NCBI RefSeq assembly: GCF_024347475.1
Contig: NZ_AP025488.1
Coordinates: forward strand, 1,178,001 to 1,242,000
Origin: Vibrio fortis
Lineage (GTDB): Bacteria; Pseudomonadota; Gammaproteobacteria; Enterobacterales; Vibrionaceae
Reading direction: 5' to 3'
DNA: 64,000 nucleotides
Under the pieces are notes generated by a model. The model had not been told where the DNA came from and searched no databases. It saw only the letters and a list, made by a program, of their open reading frames with translations. Shown one piece after another: positions 25,968 to 35,198 of the stretch. Within the stretch, counting starts at the first letter, position 1. Every line of letters begins with the position of its first letter. A program made the translations under genes and the position numbers.

Positions 25968-27269
25968 ATGAATACCAAGAAACCTATGTCTCTGACTGGC
26001 CGTGTTATTCTCGGTATGGTCGCAGGTATCTTAGTGGGATTTGCCATTCAATCCCTATTTGCAGAAAGTGGCTTTGTTAATACATACATTGTTAACGGAC
26101 TATTTGAAGTCGGCGGTAAGATTTTTGTTGCCAGCTTAAAAATGCTTGTTGTGCCTTTGGTTTTTGTCTCGCTTGTTTGCGGTACAAGTTCACTAAAGGA
26201 TCTCTCTACTCTGGGGCGTATGGGCGGTAAAACACTGGCTCTATACATCGGTACTACAGCGGTTGCTATTACCCTTGCTCTAACAATTGGTAATTTCTTC
26301 CAACCAGGCGCTGGTGCTGATCTAACAGCGGCGAGCTCATTCAAGTCTGCTGATGCGCCTTCTTTAGGCCAAGTTATCATCGACATGTTCCCAACCAACC
26401 CTATCCAAGCGATGGCTGAAGGTAAAACACTTCAAGTAATCGTATTTGCGGTATTGTTTGGTATTGCAATCAGTGCTGCGGGTAAGCCGGGCGAGCGTAT
26501 TGCTGCTGTCTTCCAAGATCTGAACGAAGTGATCATGAAGCTTGTTGCGCTACTGATGAACCTAGCGCCTTACGGTGTGTTCTTCTTGATGGCGAAGCTA
26601 TTCTCAGGTTTAGGACTTGGTGCAATTTGGAACCTCGCTGAATACTTCCTTGTATTGGCAGGTACTCTAGTGCTTCACGGCTTAGTGACATACAGCTTGA
26701 TGCTAAAAGGCTTTACAGGCCTGAACCCAATTACGTTCCTACGTAAAATGGAAGACGCAATCATGTTTGCATTCTCTACAGCTTCTTCAAACGCGACAAT
26801 TCCTGTAACAATGGAAACAGCGAAGAACCGCATGGGTGTAGATAACAAGGTTGCTTCGTTTACTGTTCCACTAGGTGCGACAGTAAACATGGACGGCACA
26901 GCTATCATGCAGGGTGTTGCTACAGCCTTCATCGCTCAAGCATACAACATCGACCTATCGATGACTGATTACCTAATGGTGATCATGACTGCGACACTAG
27001 CTTCTGTTGGTACAGCGGGTGTTCCTGGTGTAGGTCTAGTTATGCTAGCTATGGTTCTTAACCAAGTGGGTCTACCTCTAGAAGGTATTGCTCTTATCAT
27101 GGGTGTTGACCGTCTACTTGATATGATCCGTACAGCGGTGAACATTACTGGTGATAGCGCTGTTTCTATCATCGTTGCTAAGTCAGAAGGCGCGTTCGAT
27201 GAATCACGCTTCAACGACCCAGCAGCAGGTGAAAAAGAAGAGCAAGTTAACCTAGCTCGTCAAGCGTAA
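25968..27269 (+). CDS. Dicarboxylate/amino acid:cation symporter (DAACS family)
   Basis: A 433-residue secondary transporter of the GltP/DctA/SstT superfamily. It has eight membrane helices, a Ser-rich re-entrant loop (AFSTASSNATIPVTMETAKN, about 265-284) and the substrate/Na+ motif NMDGTAIMQG (about 307-316), followed by the second re-entrant loop (VGTAGVPG). It imports glutamate, aspartate or C4-dicarboxylates with Na+ or H+. The start ATG has a perfect AAGGAG ribosome binding site. The gene stands alone with its own terminator. The exact substrate is not decided by sequence. Confidence 0.93.
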   Translation: MNTKKPMSLTGRVILGMVAGILVGFAIQSLFAESGFVNTYIVNGLFEVGGKIFVASLKMLVVPLVFVSLVCGTSSLKDLSTLGRMGGKTLALYIGTTAVAITLALTIGNFFQPGAGADLTAASSFKSADAPSLGQVIIDMFPTNPIQAMAEGKTLQVIVFAVLFGIAISAAGKPGERIAAVFQDLNEVIMKLVALLMNLAPYGVFFLMAKLFSGLGLGAIWNLAEYFLVLAGTLVLHGLVTYSLMLKGFTGLNPITFLRKMEDAIMFAFSTASSNATIPVTMETAKNRMGVDNKVASFTVPLGATVNMDGTAIMQGVATAFIAQAYNIDLSMTDYLMVIMTATLASVGTAGVPGVGLVMLAMVLNQVGLPLEGIALIMGVDRLLDMIRTAVNITGDSAVSIIVAKSEGAFDESRFNDPAAGEKEEQVNLARQA

Positions 27270-27291
27270 GCTACTTTGTTAAAAAGCTATC

Positions 27292-27317
27292 AACGCCGCT
27301 TCTATTGAAGCGGCGTT
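27292..27317 (+). terminator. Rho-independent terminator after the symporter gene
   Basis: Perfect 11-bp stem AACGCCGCTTC / GAAGCGGCGTT with a 4-base loop, followed by TTATT, 22 bp after the stop. Confidence 0.85.
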
Positions 27318-27468
27318 TTATTATCCATTCATAAACTCCTATTTACCGTTAATGGTAAATATTTGTCTCAAATATGAAATCCCTTGCTTTATATGTGCAT
27401 TAGATCCTAGATACCACTCGAGTTATTGGTACAATATCCCTTAAATTATCTTTCCAAAAAGCGTTCAT

Positions 27469-29526
27469 ATGAATCAAGAGCTTGTGAACAAAAGACAACG
27501 ATTCTCACAAACCGTAAAAATGGTAATAGCGAACCAAATGCTTGCCATACGGGAAGGGTTGCTCTGGATCCTTCCTTGTTTGATGATCTCTTCTATCATA
27601 TTGTTTTGCGCCTCAATTGGTGAGTTTACTGTCGGAAAAGATAGATATTGGGTTGAAACGCTCTATAACGCTTCCCATCAACTGAATAGCATCTTCCCTA
27701 TCCTTTTAACGGCAGCGCTCTCTTACATCTTAGCGATGCAGTGGCGTCTTCCTAGACCCCCTATCGCACTTATCTCTATCGTTTATCTTGCACTCTTTCA
27801 TCAATCATTTTCAGAAGTTAAAGTTACGTTTGAGCTGATCATCTCTGTTGTGACACCACTGTATAGCATCCCGTTGATTGCTTTCTTCTATCGAAAAAAA
27901 TGGCTGAAGATTGTCAGAAGCGAGCAAGTTGGTAAAACGGTAAAGGATTCTCTCAACCTTATCGTTCCTTCAATTCTTACCGCTCTATTAATGCTGTGTG
28001 TCAGTTGGCTGCTCGTGTCAGTAATGAGCTACTTCTTGGATTTTGGCGGCCTAGATCACCTGTTCGAATACTCTTCACTCACCTTTGGTGTTTTGTACTC
28101 GCTCTTTAACTCTTTTTTATGGTTCATAGGCATTCATGGTTATTACGCATTAATGCCTTGGATAGACGTGTTGATGGCGGCAGTGCCAGAGCAAGCCTTA
28201 CTCACTCAAAATTCCCCAGCAGTTAATCACTCGATGATGGCAATCTTCGTGTTTATTGGCGGTTGTGGTGGCACATTGGGGTTAGTAATCTCACTGCTCT
28301 TTTTTGCTAAAGATAGAGCCTCTAAACTGATCGCGATAGCCGCATTTCCTCTGGTACTTCTCAACATCAATGAGGTTCTACTCTTCGGTCTCCCTATCAT
28401 CTTCAATCCGAGATTGTTTTGGCCTTTTCTTATTGTGCCTGTTGTTAACTTATTGATATCCCACTCTATTCTCACAGCAGGCTTAGTAGCCATACCCTCC
28501 GTCGTGGTGCCATTCAGTAGCCCGGTGTTCTTTAACGGATGGTTGGCGACACAAGGTGATGTGAATGCGGTATTGCTGCAATGTTTATTGATCGTGGTTG
28601 ATCTTGCTATCTACACACCATTTGTCATTCGAATGAACAAACTCAACATGGCTGACCGTATTGCTTTCCCGTTTTTCGATTCAAGTTATTCTCGACGTCG
28701 AGAAGAAGCCGATGTGTTAAGCGCGGATAAGGTCTCTGAAAAGGTAAACAACCAAAAGGTAACGGCAGAGTTAGAACGAGGCTTACGCCGCTACGCTCAA
28801 ATTGATTTCTGTATGGAGTATCAGCCGCAGGTTCAAGCTTCATCAGGCAAGGTGGTGTCGTGTGAGGCGTTGATTCGCGCTAAAGACCCGATATCCGGTG
28901 AGATACTCTATCCAGGAGCGTTCCTTCCCTATTTTGAGCAAGCGAACATGATGCCTGACATTGATTTATGGACGGTGAAAAAAGTTGTCTCAGACCTCAA
29001 GATTACCCAAGTCAATCAGTCTACAGTGCCCACCAGCATCAACATTACTCCCGAGACTCTGCTCAACAAAGAGGTCATGAACCGCATCTGCCGTACCATT
29101 GAGCCTGTAGCCAAATGGGTCAGTATCGAGATCACGGAAGAGAGTTTAGTCACCGACACCGCTCGGGTATTAGAATCACTCCAACGCCTTAAGAAACTTG
29201 GATGTAAGATCTCTTTAGACGATTTTGGTGTTGGGTATTCATCTTTAAGTTATCTGAATCAATTTGATGTGGACTGCATTAAAATAGACCGCAGTTTTGT
29301 TCTATCGCTTGATAACGAGAAAGGGAGACGGGTCTTCTATGCGATGTTAAAAGTTGCTCAGGAATTGGATTTAAGCTGTGTGGTTGAAGGTGTTGAAACT
29401 CAGCAGCAACTCGATTTGATTCCTAATCACCACTCTATTTCAATACAGGGTTGGTATTACTCGAAATCATTGTCTCTCACTGCGCTGCAACATTACGTCA
29501 AACAAGCCAACGCGACAGCCGCATAA
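27469..29526 (+). CDS. PTS EIIC (chitobiose/lactose type) fused to an EAL domain
   Basis: A 685-residue fusion. Residues about 1-410 form a complete PTS IIC membrane domain of the lactose/cellobiose/chitobiose class, with the helix block FNSFLWFIGIHGYYAL and the sugar-site motif NINEVLLFGLPIIFNPRL (about 298-315). Residues about 430-680 form an EAL domain with EALIRA (Glu465), Asn in NITPE, ITEES, SLDDFGVGYSS (Asp near 583), IKIDRSF and EGVETQ, so it should be an active c-di-GMP phosphodiesterase. No EIIA or EIIB is encoded nearby. I infer that sugar occupancy or transport state controls c-di-GMP breakdown at the membrane. It is a single gene bounded by terminators. Confidence 0.92.
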   Translation: MNQELVNKRQRFSQTVKMVIANQMLAIREGLLWILPCLMISSIILFCASIGEFTVGKDRYWVETLYNASHQLNSIFPILLTAALSYILAMQWRLPRPPIALISIVYLALFHQSFSEVKVTFELIISVVTPLYSIPLIAFFYRKKWLKIVRSEQVGKTVKDSLNLIVPSILTALLMLCVSWLLVSVMSYFLDFGGLDHLFEYSSLTFGVLYSLFNSFLWFIGIHGYYALMPWIDVLMAAVPEQALLTQNSPAVNHSMMAIFVFIGGCGGTLGLVISLLFFAKDRASKLIAIAAFPLVLLNINEVLLFGLPIIFNPRLFWPFLIVPVVNLLISHSILTAGLVAIPSVVVPFSSPVFFNGWLATQGDVNAVLLQCLLIVVDLAIYTPFVIRMNKLNMADRIAFPFFDSSYSRRREEADVLSADKVSEKVNNQKVTAELERGLRRYAQIDFCMEYQPQVQASSGKVVSCEALIRAKDPISGEILYPGAFLPYFEQANMMPDIDLWTVKKVVSDLKITQVNQSTVPTSINITPETLLNKEVMNRICRTIEPVAKWVSIEITEESLVTDTARVLESLQRLKKLGCKISLDDFGVGYSSLSYLNQFDVDCIKIDRSFVLSLDNEKGRRVFYAMLKVAQELDLSCVVEGVETQQQLDLIPNHHSISIQGWYYSKSLSLTALQHYVKQANATAA

Positions 29527-29535
29527 TGCATCATC

Positions 29536-29567
29536 AAAAACGGCTCCACAATGCAGGAGCCGTTTTT
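29536..29567. terminator. Bidirectional rho-independent terminator
   Basis: A perfect 12-bp stem AAAAACGGCTCC / GGAGCCGTTTTT with an 8-base loop and flanking A and T tracts. It lies between the convergent EIIC-EAL and histidine kinase genes. Confidence 0.88.
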
Positions 29568-29583
29568 GTCTTGTCTATCCGAT

Positions 29584-30987
29584 TTACGATTTGTTATCAG
29601 GTTGAATTGGGAACATTAGATTAATCCTCAACCCACCCTCTGACTTGTTTTCTGCCGTTACAATGCCATTCATCACTGCCATCGACTCTTTAACGATCGC
29701 TAACCCCAAACCATAGCCACCAGACTTCTTATCACGCGCCGATTCAAGACGCGTAAACGGGCTAAACACACTCGATATTTGCTCATCTGGGATACCCGGA
29801 CCGTCATCTTCTATAGAAATGACAGTGTAACGCTCGGCTGACGTTTTTTCGTAAAAATAAGTGCTCAATACAATATTTGCTTTTGGTCCCGCATATTTAA
29901 TCGCGTTACCTATGATGTTTCGCATGACACGAAGGACTAGCCTTTCATCAAGATTGACACTTGGAGTTTGATTTGAAAGATGAGCTTCTAGTACTTGATC
30001 GCAGTTAAGATCGTGCTGCATCTCAGACACCAATAAAGAGCAATAATGTTCAACGTTCATTGACGTAACATCCGCGTCATAACGAGCGTTCTCTAAGCGA
30101 CTGTATTCGAGAATTTCGCCCACAAGATCATTCATCTCTTTGGTTTCATTCTCTAGTCTATCAATCAATCGCACCGATTTTTCTTCAACGCTATTACGCA
30201 ATAAATGAAGGACCAAGTTTTGCCTTGCTAATGGCGTTCTGAGCTCATGAGAGACATCACGGATAAGACGACGTTGCTTCTCGCCTAATGACTTTATCTC
30301 TTGCGTCATATGATCAAAATCGTTCGCTAGTTCATTAAACTCGCGCGTATTCGATTTCAATTCAGAGACAACATCAACGGAGAAATCTCCCTGAGCTAAG
30401 CGATGGCTTGCCTCTCGTAAACGGTCTAACGGTTGCTGTAAACGTCGCGACATGATTAGCGAGAACAACAACAGAATGACGAAAGCGATCACCACTTTCA
30501 TCAGCGATGAATAATACGAAAATGAGTTTGCCGGATGAACGTAGTGAGGAAGCTGAACAACCATTGTGTTGCCGCTTTCGAGTGGAATACCAAAGATCGG
30601 TTGATTAACGCGAGCATCAAGCTGGTGATCTAACGTTCTTAAGAACTTCAGTTTGAATTCAAAGTGAGGATGCATATGACGATGAGTGATAGGGTGATTA
30701 TCGCCATCCAGAATAAACAGATAGTATTCTTGAGCGTTCCCCCAATCAGCAAGCTCGTCCATATCCCCTTCTCCGATCAATACATTCGCTTGATAGGCGA
30801 GATCCAACATCTCTGCTTTCACTGATTCAGGAACTTTCAATAGAGCTCGCATCAAAGCTTTTTCAGCAATCCCCTGAAAGATAAAGATACTAACAATAAT
30901 GATCGTTAAGTAAGTAAATAGCTGAAACGTCAGGCCGTCCTTACGCTTTTCAATAAACGAAGGACAGCGAAAGTATCCTGAACTCAT
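29584..30987 (-). CDS. Sensor histidine kinase with His-rich periplasmic loop
   Basis: A 467-residue CpxA/EnvZ-class kinase. Its order is membrane helix (about 22-44), periplasmic sensor (about 45-160), second helix (about 163-182), HAMP (about 183-240), HisKA with DVSHELRTPLARQN (His near 250) and ATPase domain with N box, DDGPGI and GYGLGLAIVKE. The sensor contains HPITHRHMHPH (residues 98-108), five His in eleven residues, which suggests a metal-binding site. It overlaps the response regulator stop by four bases, so the two form a pair. I do not recognise a named orthologue with certainty. Confidence 0.9.
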   Translation of the reverse strand: MSSGYFRCPSFIEKRKDGLTFQLFTYLTIIIVSIFIFQGIAEKALMRALLKVPESVKAEMLDLAYQANVLIGEGDMDELADWGNAQEYYLFILDGDNHPITHRHMHPHFEFKLKFLRTLDHQLDARVNQPIFGIPLESGNTMVVQLPHYVHPANSFSYYSSLMKVVIAFVILLLFSLIMSRRLQQPLDRLREASHRLAQGDFSVDVVSELKSNTREFNELANDFDHMTQEIKSLGEKQRRLIRDVSHELRTPLARQNLVLHLLRNSVEEKSVRLIDRLENETKEMNDLVGEILEYSRLENARYDADVTSMNVEHYCSLLVSEMQHDLNCDQVLEAHLSNQTPSVNLDERLVLRVMRNIIGNAIKYAGPKANIVLSTYFYEKTSAERYTVISIEDDGPGIPDEQISSVFSPFTRLESARDKKSGGYGLGLAIVKESMAVMNGIVTAENKSEGGLRINLMFPIQPDNKS

Positions 30988-31649
30988 GCCGTTACAGACT
31001 CTAAATAGCTGTAGCCTTTACCACGAACGGTTTTGATGTGTTGCTTTGAAATACCAGCTTGGACTAACTTGCGACGAATATTGCTGATATGCATGTCTAA
31101 GTTTCTGTCGAATGGGCACAATTCACGCTTAAGAACGTGAACTTGAAGATCAGATTTAGAGACAACAATACCGTTGTGCTTAATCAGGTAATCAAGCAGG
31201 TCTTTTTCTGTCCCGGTCAGAGGAATACGAGCTAACTGCTCACACAAGCCCTCATTCGTGCTCGCCACAGACTGACGCTGTCGTTCAAAGCCCACGCGAC
31301 GAAGAATCACTTTAATGCGCGTTAGAAGCTCTGGCACATTAAAAGGCTTAGCGATGTATTGATCGGCACCGGCTTGATAACCATCCAACATGGACGCGTC
31401 GTCATTGAGAGCCGTTAGCATTAGAATCGGAGTTGCAAAACGCTGACAGATACGTCTCGCGACCTGCAATCCATTGAGATTAGGCAGCATAACGTCTAAC
31501 AAAACTAAATCGACCGGATTTTGTTGAATAAACTCCAACGCACTCTCGCCACAATGAACTTTATCAACGTGATAACCCTCTGCTTCTAACACTTCAGAGA
31601 GCAATTCGCACAACTGAATATCATCATCGACAACTAAAATACGAGACAT
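30984..31649 (-). CDS. OmpR/PhoB-family response regulator
   Basis: I chose the ATG at 31649 (MSRILVVDDD), which has GGTGG five bases upstream; a TTG twelve bases earlier is a less likely start. The protein has 221 residues: a receiver domain with DDD, phosphoacceptor Asp in LLDVMLP and Lys in IAKPFN, and a winged-helix DNA-binding domain (about 125-220) with the typical NLDMHISNIRRKL and TVRGKGYSY motifs. It is paired with the His-rich sensor kinase. Targets are unknown. The upstream region is AT-rich and includes an AATTGA-TT-TCAATT palindrome, possibly for autoregulation. Confidence 0.9.
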   Translation of the reverse strand: MSRILVVDDDIQLCELLSEVLEAEGYHVDKVHCGESALEFIQQNPVDLVLLDVMLPNLNGLQVARRICQRFATPILMLTALNDDASMLDGYQAGADQYIAKPFNVPELLTRIKVILRRVGFERQRQSVASTNEGLCEQLARIPLTGTEKDLLDYLIKHNGIVVSKSDLQVHVLKRELCPFDRNLDMHISNIRRKLVQAGISKQHIKTVRGKGYSYLESVTA

Positions 31650-31729
31650 CACAACCACCAATTAAATAATAATGGTTTGCATTTTAATTATCATAAAATT
31701 GATTTCAATTATAAAATCACACTAATTGA

Positions 31730-32203
31730 CTACATTAGGAGATCTTTCTCGATTGGAACGAATTTTGTCGCCGAATCGATGAGGTTTTGAGCGGTAAGCC
31801 CCGGGACGCCGTACACCTCGACCTTTGTGTTAAATCGGTCTTTCATACGCTCAACTAAGATTTCGAAGTCCCCATCACCCGATACTAAGATGATCGTATC
31901 GACCGACTCCGCTAATTCGATCGCATCTAGAGCAATGCCTACATCCCAATCGCCTTTTGCGCTACCATCGCGTCTTTGAATAAAAGGTTTCAGCTTTACA
32001 TCAAAACCGACACCGCGAAGAATGTGATGAAATTGACGTTGCTTTGGATCTTGGCTTGAAATTGCGTAAGCGTTAGCAGATACAACGTTTCGTCCTGTAG
32101 TTGCCACATACCAAAATTGGTTGTAATCGAAATTGCTTCGATACTTATCTCTTGTTGTGTAATACACGTTTTGAACATCAACCAGAATTGCAATATTTTC
32201 CAT
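31730..32203 (-). CDS. NYN-domain (LabA/DUF88-like) putative ribonuclease
   Basis: A 157-residue single-domain protein of the PIN-like NYN family. Acidic catalytic residues are visible in ILVDVQNVYY (start), GDWDVGIALDAIELAE and LVSGDGDFEILVERMK, the three-Asp signature of these metal-dependent RNases. It is cytoplasmic and its RNA targets are unknown. It is a lone gene, divergent from the DUF4174 gene. Full length for the family. Confidence 0.87.
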   Translation of the reverse strand: MENIAILVDVQNVYYTTRDKYRSNFDYNQFWYVATTGRNVVSANAYAISSQDPKQRQFHHILRGVGFDVKLKPFIQRRDGSAKGDWDVGIALDAIELAESVDTIILVSGDGDFEILVERMKDRFNTKVEVYGVPGLTAQNLIDSATKFVPIEKDLLM

Positions 32204-32421
32204 GTTTGGTGCCTGTGGCGCTGTGCCTTGATTTGTACCCTAAAAATGACCCTTTACCCTATTCGATCTGCTTAATAAATGCGAGTCGCTTATCGTTGAT
32301 TTTGAACCTATCAACTATGCTTTACGTATCGAACTTTAATCTTTGTTTGATTATTGCACAGAGTGTGCTGCGATAACTGCCATAGGTAACGCAGTGCGCA
32401 TTGTTTGAAAGGAGTCATAGG

Positions 32422-32868
32422 ATGTTCGGAAGATTACTCGCCCTTGCAGGTATTGTGGCCTGCTCTCACACTGCTCTCGCCTACCCGGCCTATGAACACT
32501 CCCACAGCTTGCCACACCGCAGTGTTATCCTATTTGCGCCAGACCAAGACACCAAGGTGAAAGAATTCATGAACAGTGTGTTGATCAACAACTGCCAAAT
32601 TGACGAACGAGACATTGTCGTCATGGTTATCGCGGAAAACGGCTATACCATGCCTAGTTGGTTGAAAGAGGAGTTCAACTTAGAAGCGGTTAAAAAGATC
32701 TATGAAATCCCCCAAGGCGAACACACCGGGATTTTGATTGGCAAAGATGGTAAAGAGAAACACAGATGGAGCGGGACCACGGATTGGGCATTCTTGGCGA
32801 ACTTCATCGATCAAATGCCAATGCGTCAGCAAGAGATGCAGCGACAGTCGAGCCGCTGCAGTATTTAG
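32422..32868 (+). CDS. DUF4174 periplasmic protein
   Basis: The ATG at 32422 has AGGAG at proper spacing and gives a standard signal peptide (MFGRLLALAGIVACSHTALA); a TTG seven codons upstream lacks this. The mature chain of about 128 residues has a thioredoxin-like DUF4174 layout, with RSVILFAPDQD at the start and the GILIGKDGKEKHRW strand near the end. It has no CxxC redox pair. The role is unknown. It is a single gene with the AT-rich divergent promoter shared with the NYN gene. Confidence 0.8.
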   Translation: MFGRLLALAGIVACSHTALAYPAYEHSHSLPHRSVILFAPDQDTKVKEFMNSVLINNCQIDERDIVVMVIAENGYTMPSWLKEEFNLEAVKKIYEIPQGEHTGILIGKDGKEKHRWSGTTDWAFLANFIDQMPMRQQEMQRQSSRCSI

Positions 32869-32910
32869 GCAAGCAAAATAGGCGCTTATTATTTATTGAA
32901 ACCAGCGAGA

Positions 32911-33666
32911 TTACTTATTGAACCAAGCAAGTTTTTCATGAAGCTGGGCAACGCTACCCACAACAATCAGTGCTGGGCTTTTCGCTTGTGAAGCGAGCTC
33001 AGCCAAATCGCTCAAACCACCTCGAAATACTTTTTGCTCCTGACGTGTACCATTCTCGATGATAGCAACCGGCATATCTTGACGCATACCGTTGTCAGTT
33101 AGGTTTTTCTGAATATTCGGGCTCTCTTTAAGGCCCATGTAGAAAACAATCGTGTGGTTGTGTTGCGCTAACGATTTCCAGTCGATGTCCTCACCATCTT
33201 TCTTGAGATGGCCTGTAATAAACTGAACACTCTGTGCATGGTCACGGTGCGTCAATGGAATACCTGCGTAAGCAGTCGCACCCGCAGCAGCGGTAATCCC
33301 AGGAACAACTTCAAAAGACACATTGTTTTCAGCAAGGGTTTCACACTCTTCACCACCACGACCGAAAATAAACGAATCACCACCTTTTAAACGGACAACA
33401 CGCTTGTTTTCCTGAGCTTTTGTCACAAGCAACTGGTTGATTTGATCTTGTGGTACACAGTGATGATCCAGTTTTTTACCCACATAAAGCATCTCTGCTT
33501 CTGGATTTGCCATTGCAAGAATTGCTTTCGATACAAGACGGTCATAAACCACTACGTCTGCTTGCTCAATGACTCGTGCGGCTTTAACGGTTAATAAATC
33601 AGGGTCACCCGGACCGGCACCCACTAAAGAAACGAAACCTTGTTCTACTGCTTGCTGCTCACTCAT
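32911..33666 (-). CDS. cobA: Uroporphyrinogen-III C-methyltransferase (SUMT)
   Basis: A 251-residue SAM-dependent methyltransferase with VGAGPGDPDLLTVKA at the start, VVYDRLVS, RLKGGDSFIFGRGGEE and PGITAAAGATAYAGIPLTHRD, all signatures of SUMT enzymes. It makes precorrin-2 for sirohaem, the cofactor of the nitrite reductase encoded next door. It is a stand-alone SUMT rather than the CysG fusion. A terminator and about 270 bp separate it from nirC, so it probably has its own promoter while serving the same pathway. Confidence 0.93.
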   Translation of the reverse strand: MSEQQAVEQGFVSLVGAGPGDPDLLTVKAARVIEQADVVVYDRLVSKAILAMANPEAEMLYVGKKLDHHCVPQDQINQLLVTKAQENKRVVRLKGGDSFIFGRGGEECETLAENNVSFEVVPGITAAAGATAYAGIPLTHRDHAQSVQFITGHLKKDGEDIDWKSLAQHNHTIVFYMGLKESPNIQKNLTDNGMRQDMPVAIIENGTRQEQKVFRGGLSDLAELASQAKSPALIVVGSVAQLHEKLAWFNK

Positions 33667-33871
33667 TGCTTACGCCTATTTTTAATTATTTTGCTGTAAT
33701 TCACTGTATCAACAAGAAAACATCTAGTCGATCACAGATTTTGCATATTTCATAACTAATTGAATTAACGTTTTTGGTTATTCTCGTTGCAATTCTTTAT
33801 TACCGTTTATCAATCTAATAAAAGCATAGCGAATACTGACGATCGAAGACAAAGACGACAAAGAAGATAAA

Positions 33872-33899
33872 AAGGCCCCACAGTACACTGCAGGGCCTT
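33872..33899 (-). terminator. Terminator of the nirBDC operon
   Basis: On the minus strand, AAGGCCCTGCAGT pairs with ACTGTGGGGCCTT, followed by a run of five T. It lies 38 bp after the nirC stop. Confidence 0.8.
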
Positions 33900-33936
33900 G
33901 ATGTTAATTCATTACGCTTGATTGCTCAGTTCAGGA

Positions 33937-34743
33937 TTATTTAATCGCTGGTGCTGTTTTAGCGTGAGTTAGGTAAAGTGGGATACAAGTCATTACTAGA
34001 CCACCAACGATGTTACCTAGGATTGTTGGGATAAGGTTGAAGTTCAACCAAGTCGCGATACCGAAGTCAGCACCAAGAATCATACCTAGTGGGAATAGGA
34101 ACATGTTTACCACTGTGTGCTCGAATACTAGCGCGAAGAAGATGAAGATTGGGAACCACATCATCGCTACTTTACCTGGCATAGAACGCGCAGTCATGTT
34201 ACCGATTACACCTAGACATACCATTAGGTTACAGAAAATACCGCGTACGAAACATGTGATCCAACCGTCCATACCCATGTTTTCGAAACCTAGGCTACGA
34301 GCTGTAGAAACTGCAATGAACTTTTGAGCTACTGCGTTTGGATCTAGAGAGAAGTTACCTGTTAGAGAAACAGCAACTAAGAATGCAACCAGTAGAGAGC
34401 CAAGCAGGTTACCTAGACCAACTAGACCCCAACAGCGGAAAATCTTACCCCAAGTGATACCTGGGCGGTTATCAAACTTAGCCAATGGCGCTAAACCGAA
34501 TACACCCGTTACTAGGTCGTAACCCATAATACTTAGAATCACAAAGCCCACTGGGAATACAAGTGCACCAACAATACCGATACCTGTCTGTACGATAGTG
34601 GTAATCGCAACAACAACAGCAAGTGAAAGAATCACACCAGCCATAGTGCCTCGTAAAATAAGATCACGAGTACTTGTTTTTGTTTTCGCTTCACCAACAT
34701 CGATCATGGTTTGTACGAATTCTACAGGTTTGAAAGCAGACAT
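33937..34743 (-). CDS. nirC: Formate/nitrite transporter NirC
   Basis: A 268-residue FocA/NirC-family membrane protein with six helices. The family blocks GFVILSIMGYDLVTGVF, RCWGLVGLGNLLGSL, WITCFVRGIFCNLMVCLGV and EHTVVNMFLFPLGMI are present. It moves nitrite across the inner membrane. It follows nirD in the operon after 116 bp and ends at a terminator. Context makes nitrite the likely substrate. Confidence 0.93.
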   Translation of the reverse strand: MSAFKPVEFVQTMIDVGEAKTKTSTRDLILRGTMAGVILSLAVVVAITTIVQTGIGIVGALVFPVGFVILSIMGYDLVTGVFGLAPLAKFDNRPGITWGKIFRCWGLVGLGNLLGSLLVAFLVAVSLTGNFSLDPNAVAQKFIAVSTARSLGFENMGMDGWITCFVRGIFCNLMVCLGVIGNMTARSMPGKVAMMWFPIFIFFALVFEHTVVNMFLFPLGMILGADFGIATWLNFNLIPTILGNIVGGLVMTCIPLYLTHAKTAPAIK

Positions 34744-34859
34744 AAATTGCCCTTAATAAAAGTTAAAAATAAAAAGTTAAAATTGGATAGGAAAAGGCTC
34801 TAGTTGTCGTCATGACAATCATCACTCACTAGAGCCCTTGAACTATCAAATCTTGGCGA

Positions 34860-35183
34860 TTAAGCCGCGACTTCTACCGCACCTTTCACAACTCGCGCTT
34901 TGTAAGATTTCACGCTCATGCGCTCGTCTTCCATGCAAAGGCCAGTCGCTAGGTTAAAGCGTTGCTTCTTAAGCGGGCTTGCAACCCATAGCTCGTCTTG
35001 ATGCTCACAGATTAGACCGCGAGAAAGAACGTTAGCTTGGAAGAATGGGTCCATGTTATTAATTGCGAACACTTCTTCTGTTGCACGTGGGCGGAAGATA
35101 GCAATCTGCTCGCCGTTTAGTAGTGCAACAACACCAGTACCTGGGATGATGTCTTCGATTTTACAAACTTTTGTAAATGCCAT
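34860..35183 (-). CDS. nirD: Nitrite reductase (NADH) small subunit NirD
   Basis: A 107-residue Rieske-like ferredoxin-fold protein, the usual length for NirD. The Fe-S ligand Cys and His of true Rieske proteins are replaced, as is normal for this family. It assists NirB in reducing nitrite to ammonium in the cytoplasm. It lies 15 bp after the nirB stop in the same operon. Confidence 0.93.
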   Translation of the reverse strand: MAFTKVCKIEDIIPGTGVVALLNGEQIAIFRPRATEEVFAINNMDPFFQANVLSRGLICEHQDELWVASPLKKQRFNLATGLCMEDERMSVKSYKARVVKGAVEVAA

Positions 35184-35198
35184 GATGTCGTTCCCCTA

